DNA from: Medicago truncatula
Lineage: Eukaryota > Streptophyta > Magnoliopsida > Fabales > Fabaceae
Reading direction: 5' to 3'
NCBI RefSeq assembly: GCF_003473485.1
Contig: NC_053048.1
Location: 36,142,755 to 36,206,754 of the forward strand
DNA length: 64,000 nucleotides
Shown here: positions 1-10,860 of the stretch, piece by piece
Layout: each line of letters opens with the position of its first letter
Position numbering within the stretch: the first letter of the stretch is position 1
Position numbers and translations under genes: made by a program
Notes under the pieces: generated by a model
What the model was told of the DNA's origin: nothing
What the model saw: only the letters and a program-made list of their open reading frames with translations
The model's database searches: none

Positions 1-547
1 ACAAATCACTTGTTCAAAGACTTGTATTCTTAAAATTGATATCAAATGTTTGAATTAGTAAAATTCACATTTTTATATAATATGCAAAGTTTAACACTCA
101 ATGTCACTTGACTCAGACATGCACTCGCCACACAAGCATACAATCCATGTCAAAGATAAGATTAGTAAACTTGTATTTTTCACAAAAAATAAATAAATAT
201 ATAAATGTAAAATTATCTAAATTTTAACATCTAATATTGATGGTTTTTTTTCCTCAAAAACAAAGTGTTGATGGATTTTGTCACGCACACACAAAGTTCA
301 TATATAGGTTTATAGGTTTATCATATACAAATTAAACCACAAATCAACTACATGGTAAGTAGTTATCCATTGTAAAGAAAAAGACAAAAAGAAGAAATTG
401 CTACATATAGGCACGTGTCAAGATTTCATTGATGGTGGCACCAATATAATCAAATCTTATTTGAATGGCGGGTAATGGTATACCATGCAATCTTAATATA
501 TATCATATTTTGATTGGTTTTGGCAACATTGAAAGGAAGGGAAGCAA
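1..547 (+). promoter_or_regulatory. 5' flank of the HAD hydrolase gene
   Basis: This AT-rich stretch has no coding signal and lies directly upstream of the HAD gene start. It contains a G-box-like CACGTG core near 412-417, about 130 nt before the ATG, and TA-rich stretches around 495-510 that could serve as a TATA region. The promoter role is inferred from position only, and no transcription start can be placed. Confidence 0.35.
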
Positions 548-2458
548 ATGGGGCATCTCTATGCATTGGACTTTGATGGAGTTCTCTGTGATACATGTGG
601 AGAGACAGCTATCTCTGCTCTCAAGGTTCTTCCTCTCTCACCAATAAAATGAAAGAAAACAACTTAAAATAGTAGAAAGTTTTTTATGATCACATTCAGT
701 TTCATATGGTTTTGGACTTTTTTTGGTTTTGAAATAAGTGTGACTATGTTGTTTGATGATTTGCAGGCTGCCAAGTTGAGATGGCCTGACTTGTTTGGCA
801 GTGTGGATTCATCCACAGAAGATTGGATTGTTGAACAGATGATTAAAGTAAATAAATATAATTATGGCTAGTTTTGTTTTATTTTATCTTGTCTTGTTAT
901 TACTTTTTGGTTATTGTACATTTCTACTCCAAATTAGAGAAAACTGTGTTGGTAGCCAAGCACTGCTAGAGGTGAAACAATCTTGAATTCACTAGCAGGA
1001 AACTACTTAATTTATTTGAAGTTGAACTTAAGTTTTTTCATGTCAGGTGCGACCGGTGGTGGAAACTGGATATGAAACTCTTTTACTTGTGAGGTTGTTG
1101 CTGGAGACAAGAGTTCCTTCCATCAGAAAGTCATCGGTGAGTATAAAACTATAAACCATGGCTTTATATTTTTTTGATGCAAGCCTTTTGCCTTTGATTT
1201 TTTATCATGGATTAACAAGTGAAAGTCACAACATTATCATCAGATTCTAAGGAACTTTGTGATCTATGATGATGCCATTTGACTGATGACATAGTTCTTC
1301 TGAAAGGTGGCAGAGGGGCTCACAGTTGAGGGCATATTGGAGGACTGGTTCAAATTGAAGCCTATTGTCATGGAAGAATGGAATGAGAATAGGGATGATC
1401 TGATAGATCTATTTGGAAAGGTCAGAGATGATTGGTTGGAGAACGATTTCGCTGGTTGGATTCAAGGAAACAGGTACTTCAATCAAATGTCGTGAAATGT
1501 GATAATTCTTTTCAGTGTTGTCAAATAACATATAGCGGCGCCATAGCGCTACAACATAGTAGAATTTTAACAAATTGCTATTGCTCCGCAGCATGTGATT
1601 TAGTACCAAGTGTTGTCAAATAATTAATTTTTGGATGATTTACCTCTAGATTTTATCCTGGTGTTGCTGATGCATTAAGATTTGCAAGCTCAAAAGTGTA
1701 CATTGTCACCACAAAACAGGTCTGGCTTCTCTCTTTGCTCATAGCATGAAAACAATAATCCTAATCCTATATATTTACATCCCCTTGTGCCTTTGAATTT
1801 TCTATGTACTTTCCTTTCTATGGTTTCAGGGTCGCTTTGCCGATGCTTTACTTAGAGAACTTGCTGGAATAACTATACCACCGGAGAGAATATATGGTCT
1901 TGGAACTGGGTTAGTATTGCTATTTTTTATTTTATTTTTTTGGATAAACTCAGGTGGCTTATACCTTCGCTAATTGACATATTTCTCAAACCATCTTGTC
2001 TTTTTTGTTTTCAGTCCTAAGGTAGAAACATTGAAGAAGCTTCAAAAAATGCCAGAACACCAAGGACTGACACTACAGTTAAGATATTTGTGCATCTAGA
2101 GGCTATTTAAATTGATATAAACTTGTAGTTACATGTTAAGATGATTTGGGAGGAATTAACTGTAGTTAAATTTTAAACAGCTTTGTGGAAGATAGGATTG
2201 CAGCCCTTAAAAATGTCATCAAAGAGCCAGAGTTAGATAATTGGAATTTGTATCTAGGTATAATTCTTTTCTTACTGTCTCATTATAACTTCTGCACTCT
2301 CCAATTTGTCTCTTTTCTTACTGTATAATAATTGTTAAACTTGGTTGTTTGGATTAGTGAATTGGGGGTTCAACACTCAGAAAGAGAGGGATGAAGCAGC
2401 AGCCAACCCCAGGATTCAGCTTATTGATCTCTCTGATTTCAGTAGCAAGCTCAAGTAA
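548..2458 (+). CDS. HAD-superfamily hydrolase, nine exons, 268 aa
   Basis: Spliced gene encoding a haloacid dehalogenase-like hydrolase, probably a soluble phosphatase whose substrate cannot be read from sequence. Exons are 548-625, 767-847, 1047-1136, 1307-1473, 1650-1719, 1830-1909, 2015-2077, 2181-2257 and 2358-2458. All introns are GT-AG, and the joined length (807 nt) is an exact open frame ending in TAA. The start is the ATG at 548 because it opens directly into HAD motif I, DFDGVLCD, with nucleophile D8 and acid/base D10. Motif II is T159 in IVTTKQ, with K161 nearby. Motif IV is the acidic pair in HFVEDR (E213, D214). Intron 4 (1474-1649) holds a MITE-like fragment bounded by direct repeats of GTGTTGTCAAATAA. 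There is no signal peptide. The gene runs convergently to the MESD-like gene and appears intact. Family assignment is secure; subfamily and substrate are unknown. Confidence 0.93.
1514..1624. repeat. MITE-like fragment in intron 4 of the HAD gene
   Basis: The 14-base motif GTGTTGTCAAATAA occurs at both ends of this interval (about 1514 and 1610), enclosing GC-rich text with AGCGGC and AGCGCT motifs. Related GCCGCTAT-rich text occurs near 32255-32400 and 18945-19160, so this is a dispersed repeat. The superfamily was not determined. Confidence 0.4.
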
Positions 2459-2903
2459 TAGTTTCAATTGAATCATCAATCATTCAGTTGAAGAATATTT
2501 TCTTCCATCTTATTTATACATAAACAATAATGATTCCTTGAGAATTTCTATTATTACAACTGCAACTCATGAGATATAAATAATATTTCCATCACCTGTC
2601 TATTATTAACTTTTGGCAATGATAATTTGGATGTAATCAACAACACAAATTACAAAAATTTCAAGTTTTTCCCAAAAATAATCTCCCAGGTAGAAGTGTA
2701 TTCTCTTAGTCTTGCCAATGCAGCAAGGGTTGATTTCGATTACTTCTTCACTAGCATTTCAATGCAGTTTATCACCTTAATTAAAAGGGAAGAAAGAGTT
2801 GTACATTGTAACTAAAAATAATAACAGTGGGAGAAATCCATTTAAAAAAAGTGATACAATTGCTTTATCTCAACGTCTGGAGGAATATACCTGTACCGTT
2901 TAA
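2459..2903. other. Convergent intergenic spacer (shared 3' UTR region)
   Basis: This 445-nt AT-rich spacer lies between the stop of the HAD gene (+) and the stop of the MESD-like gene (-). Both 3' UTRs must lie here and may overlap. No further gene or repeat is visible. Confidence 0.5.
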
Positions 2904-4611
2904 CTACAATTCTGTTTTTGAATTTCCATCAACTTCCTCTTGACTAGCGTTATCTGCTTTGTCTTTCTCACTATTATGCTTCTGAATGAGTTCATCTAGG
3001 GATGGATCTCCGGGTCTTTGAAAAAGTTGCTCCCCCATTTTAATCTCGTATGCCTCTGATTGGTCGAAGACAAATTCCTTTAACTGTTGACACGATAAGA
3101 GTATGAGACACTATCAACAGAAAGCATCATAAACTAAGGACAAACAAAATTACTACTTCCTCGAGGCTGAATTTAAAGATAGTTTTTCACTACGATTAGA
3201 CCAAACGTTTAAGTTCCTTGATTAGAATCCAACATCATTTGATAGCCAAGTGAAGAACAACATAATATCAATGACAATCAAAATTTTTCGCAAACTAGGT
3301 GAGGTTGGTTACTTGCTTCGTATCATATGATGCCATAATGTCTTATCATAAATTATATACGATGATAGACCATTCTTAGTTCTTTATGACTGAAAAAAAA
3401 GTGTAAAAAAGGAACCCATACCTCCTCCAAGTCCTTAATGCTGTCCATATTGAACATGATTGTATTCAGATCAACACCTGTAAACCTTACTCCAACAGCT
3501 CCGGTTCTAAGAACGTGTGTCCATTTCATGGCAAGTTCAGCTACGCTGTCCTAAAATCAAACACGAAAAATTGCAATCTCTCTACTTCAAAAAACAAATT
3601 ATATAGAGCATCAACAAGCACATGTTAAAAGCTTAAGCACCTCTTGTTACTTCACTTAATCTTTCAACGAGAATCACTAGCAATGCACACTTTGTTATAC
3701 TATTGCATGAAATTAATTCATTTCTTATTTTGTAAAACACATCAATTTCATCCAATAATAATGAAAGAAGTATTAAAGAGTATCCTCATTTTTCTTTCGC
3801 AATCCAATTTATCCGCTTTAAGCAACGCAATCCAATTGGTTACCCTATAATAACAAGTAAAAACTATGTGGAAAAGTTGAATTTATCCGCTTTAAGCAAC
3901 ACAATCCAATTGGTAAATTAGCATAATCAGACAAAAAACTCAAACAACAATAGCAAAAAACTCAGTAAAAGGGAAAAGCCACAGGTTCAACTCATTATTT
4001 GGAGCTAATTTTTTTCATTCAAAAAAACGGACATAATAGTTAATCACAAACGTTAATTAACTCAAATTCAAGCTCAATTAACAACAAAATAAAAGATGAA
4101 AATCAAAACTTTAACTCAAACCCATCATTTTTTTAAGAGGAACTCAATTTCATCATTCACAACAAGTAAAAATCACTGATTTAACTCAAAAACATCATGC
4201 ATAACAAGTAAAAATCACAAATTTAACTCAAATTAAGAAAAAAAGGTAACATTTTTGTCATCTAAATCCAGCAAAAATAGTAATAATCAGAATTCAACTC
4301 AAATTACAAAATGTAGTTACCGGAGTCCGGCGAACACCAAATCGGAGCTTAACGAATCCGATAACAGGTCCAGTGTGGCGTTTCATCATCTCCTCTTTGA
4401 TCTTCGATTCATCCATCTTGGTTAAATCAGCGGGAGCGAAAGAGGGTGAAGGTTTCTTGCCCCATTCCTTCCAATCATCATCCTCCTCATCGTCGAACAC
4501 GTCGTCCAATTCGTCGGTGATGTGGACCTTGCGTTTTCCGGCGAGGGTAAAATGGGAATTTAGGGAGATTAGAAGAAGAAGGGAAAGTAGAAAGAGAGTT
4601 GAGAAGTTCAT
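2904..4611 (-). CDS. MESD: MESD-like ER chaperone, three exons, 199 aa
   Basis: The gene encodes a plant homolog of mesoderm development candidate 2, the ER chaperone that helps fold LRP-type receptors in animals; the plant client is not known. Exons in transcript order are 4611-4321, 3550-3422 and 3083-2904, with GT-AG junctions and a joined length of 600 nt. The start is the only ATG giving a strong signal peptide: hydrophobic residues 4-22 (FSTLFLLSLLLLISLNSHF) followed by a polar mature start. An acidic stretch follows (about 33-46), then the conserved DWKEWGKK segment. The middle carries the family-type text around VRFTGVDLNTIMFNMDS. The last four residues are KTEL, close to the KDEL/HDEL retrieval signal, which fits an ER-lumen protein. 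Intron 1 is long (770 nt) and contains short direct repeats. The gene appears complete. Confidence 0.88.
3809..3914. repeat. Short direct repeat in MESD intron 1
   Basis: A unit of about 33 bases beginning ATTTATCCGCTTTAAGCAAC occurs at about 3809-3841 and again at about 3882-3914 with one or two changes. It is a local duplication inside the intron with no coding role. Confidence 0.6.
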
Positions 4612-5250
4612 GATGATGCAATGAAGAATGAATGAATTACTTCATGAAATTATTATTATGCCTTTGGTTGTGGTGTGTCTTTGCATGAAGTGCTTAAAAC
4701 TTGGATTATCATTAATTTTTGATTTGTTTTTGCTAAGATTAGTTTAAAAAGATTTGATTTAAATAAGAACTAAATTGAAATTAATTTGATTCAAAATTTT
4801 GTTTGTTGTGAATCAAGTACATTTTTTGTGTGTAATAATATTGATTAATTTAAACACAGTTGTATGATTGAAAGTTGTACCTATGAATAAGTTGACATAA
4901 ATCTTTTACAATCTCTGTCATGTTAGGAAGAACATCAATTGTTTGATTAGATAAAGAGAATAGTAATGAAAGGTTAAGTCCAAAAATGTAAAGTATAAAT
5001 TTGTAAATAAACGAGTTTAAATGAGTATTGAAATTGAAAGTAAAAAACTCAACATTTGGTATTTGCTTTATACTCCATATCAACTATTTAAATGAATCTT
5101 AGTTACCTCACAATTATACGCAAAAATACTTTGATTTATAAATATATATAACTTGACCAAAACAATGTGTATATATACAAGAATTGAATAGGTATTGTAA
5201 TATACTCCCTATCAAGTATTTATCATTGTTGGTTACAAATTGCAATTGAT
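4612..5250. other. AT-rich spacer upstream of the MESD-like gene
   Basis: This interval includes the promoter side of the MESD-like gene. It is AT-rich, no ORF has recognisable coding content and no transposon ends were found. Confidence 0.4.
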
Positions 5251-5254
5251 GATA

Positions 5255-5575
5255 TTTATCTCATATTAGAGTCATATATGGAGTTTCAGATGTTACTGTT
5301 GAGAGATCAAACATATTGTATTTGGTATCTGAGAACCGAGTTCTAAGTACTGTGAATATTCTGATCCAGAATCTCAAAAATACCATGTCTAAAAGTTTGA
5401 ACACCTCGAAATAAAAGCATTTCTTAAACAACAAATAGCTGTAAAGTACATCAACGAACACAAAATATCCAAAAGTTAAATAGCCACCCATCAACAAGGA
5501 GGCCCGCCAAATAAGAAAGAACACCGAACTCTGCTTACACCTTGCTCCTCCGTTGCATTGTAATCCGGAAAACTA
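5255..5575 (-). pseudogene. Orphan copy of F-box 3' UTR exon
   Basis: On the minus strand this interval matches 8381-8640 closely (for example CTAAAAGTTTG and ATAAAAGCATTTCTTAAAC on the plus strand), and 8381-8640 lies in the 3' flank of the F-box copy at 9479-10860. At 8632 the minus strand shows a good acceptor (polypyrimidine tract then CCAG); here the matching site reads CCGG near 5566, so the acceptor is lost. No F-box coding sequence is adjacent. The best reading is a leftover of a duplicated 3' flank. The open frame it contains looks incidental. Confidence 0.5.
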
Positions 5576-5908
5576 AAATACAAGATGAAGGGGTAAGTCA
5601 AAAAGACTTGGTAAGGAGATAACAACCATCACCAACTACATCAAATATATATAATTTTCAATGAAGTATACACATGAAACTCACTAACTTGTAAATTTAT
5701 CCATTCAAAAAGGAATATGTCTAAAACTGAATTAATTAAAGAGGTAAAAATAAAAAAAAAATAAAAAGGAATCATCGTGAGAGGACTAAGAGATGGCTCA
5801 ATCTTGTTGATAGCCCTTCTTCCTAAGGGTGGCCTCTACCTAACGGGCGGCTGCATCTAATGGATAGCATTTTCCTTAAGATCTAGTAACGCATCATATC
5901 ATATTATA

Positions 5909-6184
5909 CTCCCTCTCCATTCATTTTCTTTTGATGTTTTACCTCTTGACACAAGTTTTAAGGAGTAATTAAAGTATATAAACATTTGTGTGTTTTTTAC
6001 TTAAATGTCTTTATTTATCATTAAATTCACATGTGATAAACCAAAGATCACAACTACTTTAATAGTTTATTGTGTTTTCCAACAAGGGTAAACTTGAGAA
6101 AACAATAATAAATTCACTAAAACATCAAAAGTTTTGGAATATAGTTGAAGTTCTAAAACATCAAAAGAAAAGGAATGGAGGGAG
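5909..6184. mobile_element. Stowaway-type MITE (Tc1/mariner-like)
   Basis: This 276-bp element has long terminal inverted repeats: CTCCCTCTCCATTCATTTTC at the left and the complementary GGAATGGAGGGAG with upstream TAAAACATCAAAAG at the right. It is flanked on each side by TA, the Tc1/mariner target duplication. The CTCCCTCC-type end is the hallmark of Stowaway MITEs. There is no coding capacity. Confidence 0.85.
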
Positions 6185-7590
6185 TATCAATTAGGGAGTC
6201 TACATTTAGTTGCGACAACCGTCTCTTCGTAAAGGTGGCTTCTCCCATAGAGGCAAGTCCATCTAACGGGAAACACTCCTTAACGATTAAATGAGTAAAA
6301 TGTCGGGGTTTTGAGCAAGAAAACTTCTATTTGTGATCAAAATACGCAATAAAACACAGAATACATGGATGCAGAAGTGCTTAAATGATCTCCAACAGCA
6401 AACCATACAAGAGAAATTTTAGTTTTCTCTTTGAAAAGCTATCTTAACCTATATCCCCAACAATAGAACTTAACTGTTTTCCCTTAATCATAATTTTATC
6501 TCATTTTTTGTGCACTGTGCCAATTTTTCATGCGACAAATTTGTAACACATCAGCGGTTTAGTTATTCTGCCACACTTTTATTAGAGTCCCTTTATACAG
6601 AATGAGTCTCACATGGTGGTGATCCAACACCGTAATTCTATTAATATATTAGTTGATTTAACTATTTAACTAATACAAGCTTGATACAAGGTTGTTATAT
6701 ATGTTTGCAGTTGCATACACATCAAATAACTTAGCTCAGTATCCTGCTCAGCTCTTACCTTTTTCTTTTCCTGACTAATTTTACAGCAATCTTAACAAAT
6801 AACAAGCATTGAATATATTATGAATTTCCTAACTAACAACCATACAACACCAACCAAGGAGGTAATAATATCATAAGAATAATAGCCACTCATGAGTTGG
6901 CAAAACTCATATTAACCAAACGTTTGGACTTTAGAATGTTGGGTTCAAGTCTCATATTAAGGAAAAAATCTTTAGGAGATTTCAAGGTTTTATACAACAA
7001 CCTCCTATTATGAAAGAGTACAATTGAGCAAGGAGATGAATTATTGTAGTGAACTTATATTTGACTGATTGTTACCGACAACCAACATTGCATCTCTTTT
7101 AATTGATTGTTGCTCAAACTCTAATTTCTGCTTACATTTTGCTAAAAGAAAAAAATTACCCTCTAGCTTATTTGAAAACTAGTTATCACTCATTCAATAG
7201 CTTAGTCATCCAAAAGTAATAAAAGATTTGCAACTCACAAACTTACTTGCAGTTCAACCAGAAAAATACTTTCAAAGTAAATGAAACTACTGCATGTTTG
7301 AAGAAATAAAGTAAGACTGATTTCCCTATCCTTATCTATTTATAAACCTACTCATCCTTGACGTGTGTAACTTGCTCATTAATATGTTTCCCACTTCAAC
7401 CTTTCATTTAATTTCTAGTTCATAATAGTTTTGTTTAAACATTTGAATGACAAATCAAATAATGAACATTCAAGAGAGATTGAATTTCCTTTCGGGAGAA
7501 TCGCCTTCCAGTTGGTGTCAACCGGGTATCAGGCGAGCGCAACTGCAGAGACTAATCCCTCGAACATTGTGGGATCCAAATGGTCGGCAA
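6185..7590. other. Duplicated F-box 3' flank without F-box coding sequence
   Basis: No gene is visible. Segments match other F-box flanks: 6945-7100 resembles 8815-8980 (text around GAAAGAGTACAATTGAGCAA), and 7290-7500 resembles 9050-9260 and 32600-32830. The text around 5790-5880 and 6190-6290 (repeats of the type CCATCTAACGGG) resembles 46480-46700. The stretch is therefore part of the duplicon that carries F-box copies elsewhere in the window. Confidence 0.55.
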
Positions 7591-7601
7591 ACTCTCCCTA
7601 A

Positions 7602-7800
7602 GGCTTTGTTTGGATTGGTGGAACATGATGGAATAGGATGGAATGAAGTGGTATGGAGTTATGTTCCATTGTTTGGATTTGTAAAAAATGAATGGAATGG
7701 AATGAAACATGATGGAATCCATTCCATCCCATAGCACTCTCTCTTCCAATTTATCATTCCCTCCAATTTGGGGTGTATGCAATGGAATGAAGGTTTGTTA
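7602..7800. mobile_element. MITE-like fragment with PIF-type left end
   Basis: The sequence GGCTTTGTTTGG preceded by TAA at 7599-7601 resembles a PIF/Harbinger terminal end and target site. The interior is rich in GGAATGGAATGAA-type runs with internal inverted symmetry (ATTCCATTCC forms). A matching right terminal repeat was not found, so the element is probably truncated by the adjacent LINE fragment. Confidence 0.4.
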
Positions 7801-8233
7801 GGCTTTGAACTAAGTAGCTAATGGTATTTGCATTCGAGACGACCGTTTTGTGTTGGCAAAAACAGAATGGACATCTCCACGATACCACTAGTTGATGTTG
7901 AGTTGGCGAGGCAATGTTGGGCTCGTGACTTACATCTAGGTAATGTTGACTTTGAGGTGGATTCCAAGCTAGTAGCAATGGTGTGTATGTAATCTTTGAT
8001 GGCATCTAGGATTTTGGTGCAGTTATAAATGATTGTCGACATTTACTTGTTCTTGATTTAATAATCTCTGATGTTAGGTTAATTCAAGGACAAACCAATG
8101 CAGTTGCTCATAACTTAGCTAAGGTGGTTCCTTGTTATGTTAGTCTTTACATTTTCATCAAAATTCTGTCTTGTATTGAACCTATTATTATAAATGAAAT
8201 GCACTACATTTCTTGTCGAATAAAAAAAAAAAA
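7800..8233 (+). mobile_element. LINE 3' fragment: RNase H-like domain and poly(A)
   Basis: Read with several frame changes, the plus strand encodes pieces of the RNase H-like domain found at the end of plant LINE polyproteins: GICIRDDRFVLAKTEWTSP near 7823-7880 and GQTNAVAHNLAKVVP near 8090-8135, ending in IINEMHYIS. A poly(A) run at 8222-8233 marks the 3' end. Frameshifts show a dead copy. No certain target duplication was found. Confidence 0.7.
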
Positions 8234-9478
8234 CAGACCAAGATTTATCAGTAATAAATATATATAATAATACGATGCACCAAATTGTGATGCATAAAAT
8301 TATATGTCTAATATGTTAAGCCTAACAAACCAAACTTTGCAAACAAATAGAAAAATTAAGACAAAAGTAATCCCATAATTTCAATAATACCCAAAATCAG
8401 AATCATGTTTGCAAAAATGTATTCGCATCCAGAATCTCAAAGATACCATATCTAAAAGTTTGTACACCTTAAAATAAAAGCATTTCTTAAACTCCAAATA
8501 GCAGCAGAGTACACCAACAAACCCAAAATATACATAAGTAAAATAGCCATCCATCAAGGAGGCCTGCCAAAAGAGTAAGAACACCGAAACTTCAAATCTA
8601 CTTGCAGCTTGCTACTCCGTTGCATATGAATCTGGAAAAAAAAAGATTTAATAAGGAGACACAATCATCACCAACTAGAAGAAAAGCACACAAAGGCAAG
8701 AGTTATGTTAAATAGTAACTACATCAAATATAAATAATTTTCAATAAAGTATACACATAAATCTAATTAAACTTGAAAATTTAACCATTGGAGACATGTT
8801 TTTACTCTTGAATATGTTGGGTTCAAGTCTAATTTTGAGGAAAAAACCTTTAGGGGATTTCAAGGTTTTATATAACAACCTCCTATTATGAAAGAGTACA
8901 ATTGAGCAAGGAGATGAATTATTGTAGTGAACTTAAATTTTACTAATTACAGACGAACACCATTGCATCTCCTTTAACCGATTGTGGATAAACCAGAAAA
9001 ATACTCGCATTTCATTATATGTCATAAAGTTTTAAAGTAAATGAAACTACTGTATGTTTGAAGAAATAAAGTAAGACTGGTTTTCCCTATCCTTATCAAT
9101 CTATAAACCTATCCATCCAATTCTATTGATGTGTGGAACTTGCTCATTAATATGATTCCCACTTCAACCTTTCAATCAATCATTAGTTCATACTTTAATT
9201 AGTTTGGTTTAAAACATTTGGATGGCAAATGATGAACATTATTGAATTTCCTTTCAGGAGAATAATCTTATAGTTGATATTAATATAAAAATACAAACAA
9301 ATTCGTTTGAACTTGTAGACTGTCAAGTCCTTAACAATAATCATTAGATAGTCATTCAAAATTACAATCAATCTAAGCAATCAGAAAATCGAATATTCAC
9401 TCAATCGATTATAATGAAAACAACGTATACAAATGAATGAAAATTCAAACAAGTAAACCACAGAGGAGGAACTTACTT
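8234..9478 (-). other. 3' flank of F-box copy 1 with probable 3' UTR intron and exon
   Basis: The minus strand has a consensus donor GTAAGT at 9476-9471, 2 nt after the F-box stop. A strong acceptor (polypyrimidine then CCAG) lies before 8631, giving an intron of about 845 nt and a 3' UTR exon running from 8631 towards 8340. Parts of the interval are repeated at 6945-7500, 14500-14960 and 32400-33040. Splicing is inferred from signals and inter-copy conservation, not from transcripts. Confidence 0.45.
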
Positions 9479-10860
9479 TCATAAAACTGAAACTAAGCTT
9501 TCGGCGTAGTCCATGGTCGAGTACCAACATATATAATCTTTACAAGTATATGTACCTGTAGTAATTTTTGTCCGCCTTAGTTTATTATCTCTGCAATTAT
9601 AGAGAATTGCATTGTTTCCATAATAATCACTTTCATTATACCTGTTCTTAAATATTAGTGTATGACCATCCTCGTAAAGAAGCAATGGCACCAATAGCAA
9701 AGTTGGCTTGTAACCAAAAAAGTCATAATCTATTTGAAGATCCTGATAACTAATTTTAAGGAATTGGGTCCAAGAATCTTTAGCCCCAAATTTCATCATC
9801 CGCCATATAACAAAATAGGTGTCCTTAGAATAAGAAAAACAAAGGCATCCCCCCAAAACATGAACCATTGGAGCCATAAATGGCACCTCATCAAAATCAC
9901 GAGGCAACAAGTACTTATTATATGTCTCAGTCCCCAAATCAAGCGAAAGAATAACAAACTGCTCAATTGTAATATCCTTAGAATAATAGTTCAAGTGATT
10001 GTGAATAGCCAACCAATTAAGTGTTCTGCTCAGATACACACCACAGTTCACATCACGCTCATATCCTTCAGGATAGTCAAATTCAAGAGGAACAACAGGG
10101 AAACTTTCAATATCTCTCCAAACATTATCACTCAAACTTAAAATTTTGACATTGCTTCTCAGTTCATCTTTTGGATTGTAACGGGACGCCACCACCTTAT
10201 AAGTGTCGGTTGCATTGTCAAAACCAAAGTTAAACTTGAAAAAGGTCACGAGGCATGAAAGTCGCGCGTTGAGAGCTGCCAGCATCATCGCGAAAATAGC
10301 CAAAATCCTTAGTTGTCCTGGTGGCTGGGTTCCATAAACGGAGTCCATACACTTCATGACCATATTCTCCACCTATAGCTGCTAGCAAACAGATCAATCC
10401 GTTGCAAGAACCAACTATAGTATGATAGTTATCCTCACAGCACGAAAAATAACAGTCAGCATTAATGTCGGAATGGGTGAATGAAGGGTTCTCAATTAAA
10501 CGGGGCATGGAGTAGGGAACAACACTGCAACTCAACGGCATCACGTAACCGTCTCCGTCAAAGTCGTGATGCGTGACTAATGTGAATTGCGGATTTCGTG
10601 ATGCTGATCGTTTGAGGTGTAATTTGATGAAGACGGGATCAGAAATTAGGGCTTTCCAATACTTATTCACGCATAAAGAATTAAAGCCAAAATACCAAAT
10701 CAAAGTAGATCGATTTTTTTTTATTCCCGAAGAAGTGCATATTTTACCCGAATCCAAGAAGAATTTTGACTGGAAGATAAGAAAGCACCTCTGCGATGAG
10801 TTCGTATGGGAGGACCACTGCCGCCGTCAACAGAGTTATACTGGCTGTGTCGATATCCAT
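9479..10860 (-). pseudogene. F-box/FBA gene copy 1, disrupted
   Basis: F-box protein of the plant FBA type; intact relatives act as SCF E3 ligase substrate receptors. The ATG at 10860 opens the F-box ([16 protein letters not shown]), but the frame ends at TAA 10746-10744. Here about 65 bp not seen in the other copies separates ILLGFG from [12 protein letters not shown]. It has no usable AG acceptor, so it is not simply an intron. The frame resumes through the SCNGLICLLAAIGG and RLWNPATRTTKDFGYF blocks. It then breaks again at an A5 run (10239-10243, plus strand) where relatives need four bases. The C-terminal FBA part is open to the TGA at 9481-9479 (SVL). With two independent lesions it is called a pseudogene, although the homopolymer shift could be a sequencing error. 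Confidence 0.88.

Noticed and set aside
4373-4624. Plus-strand ORF with a serine run opposite the MESD-like gene
   Set aside because: It is exactly antisense to the first exon of the MESD-like gene, and the serine run mirrors the acidic GAT/GAG codons.
7447-7734. 95-residue plus-strand ORF
   Set aside because: It spans the boundary between an F-box flank and a MITE-like fragment and encodes repeated NGMKHDG-type text from GGAATGGAATG repeats.
9734-10141. 135-residue plus-strand ORF inside F-box copy 1 (and similar ones at 33201, 55329 and 55767)
   Set aside because: These recur at matching positions opposite every F-box copy and have no motif; they are shadows of the conserved FBA coding strand.
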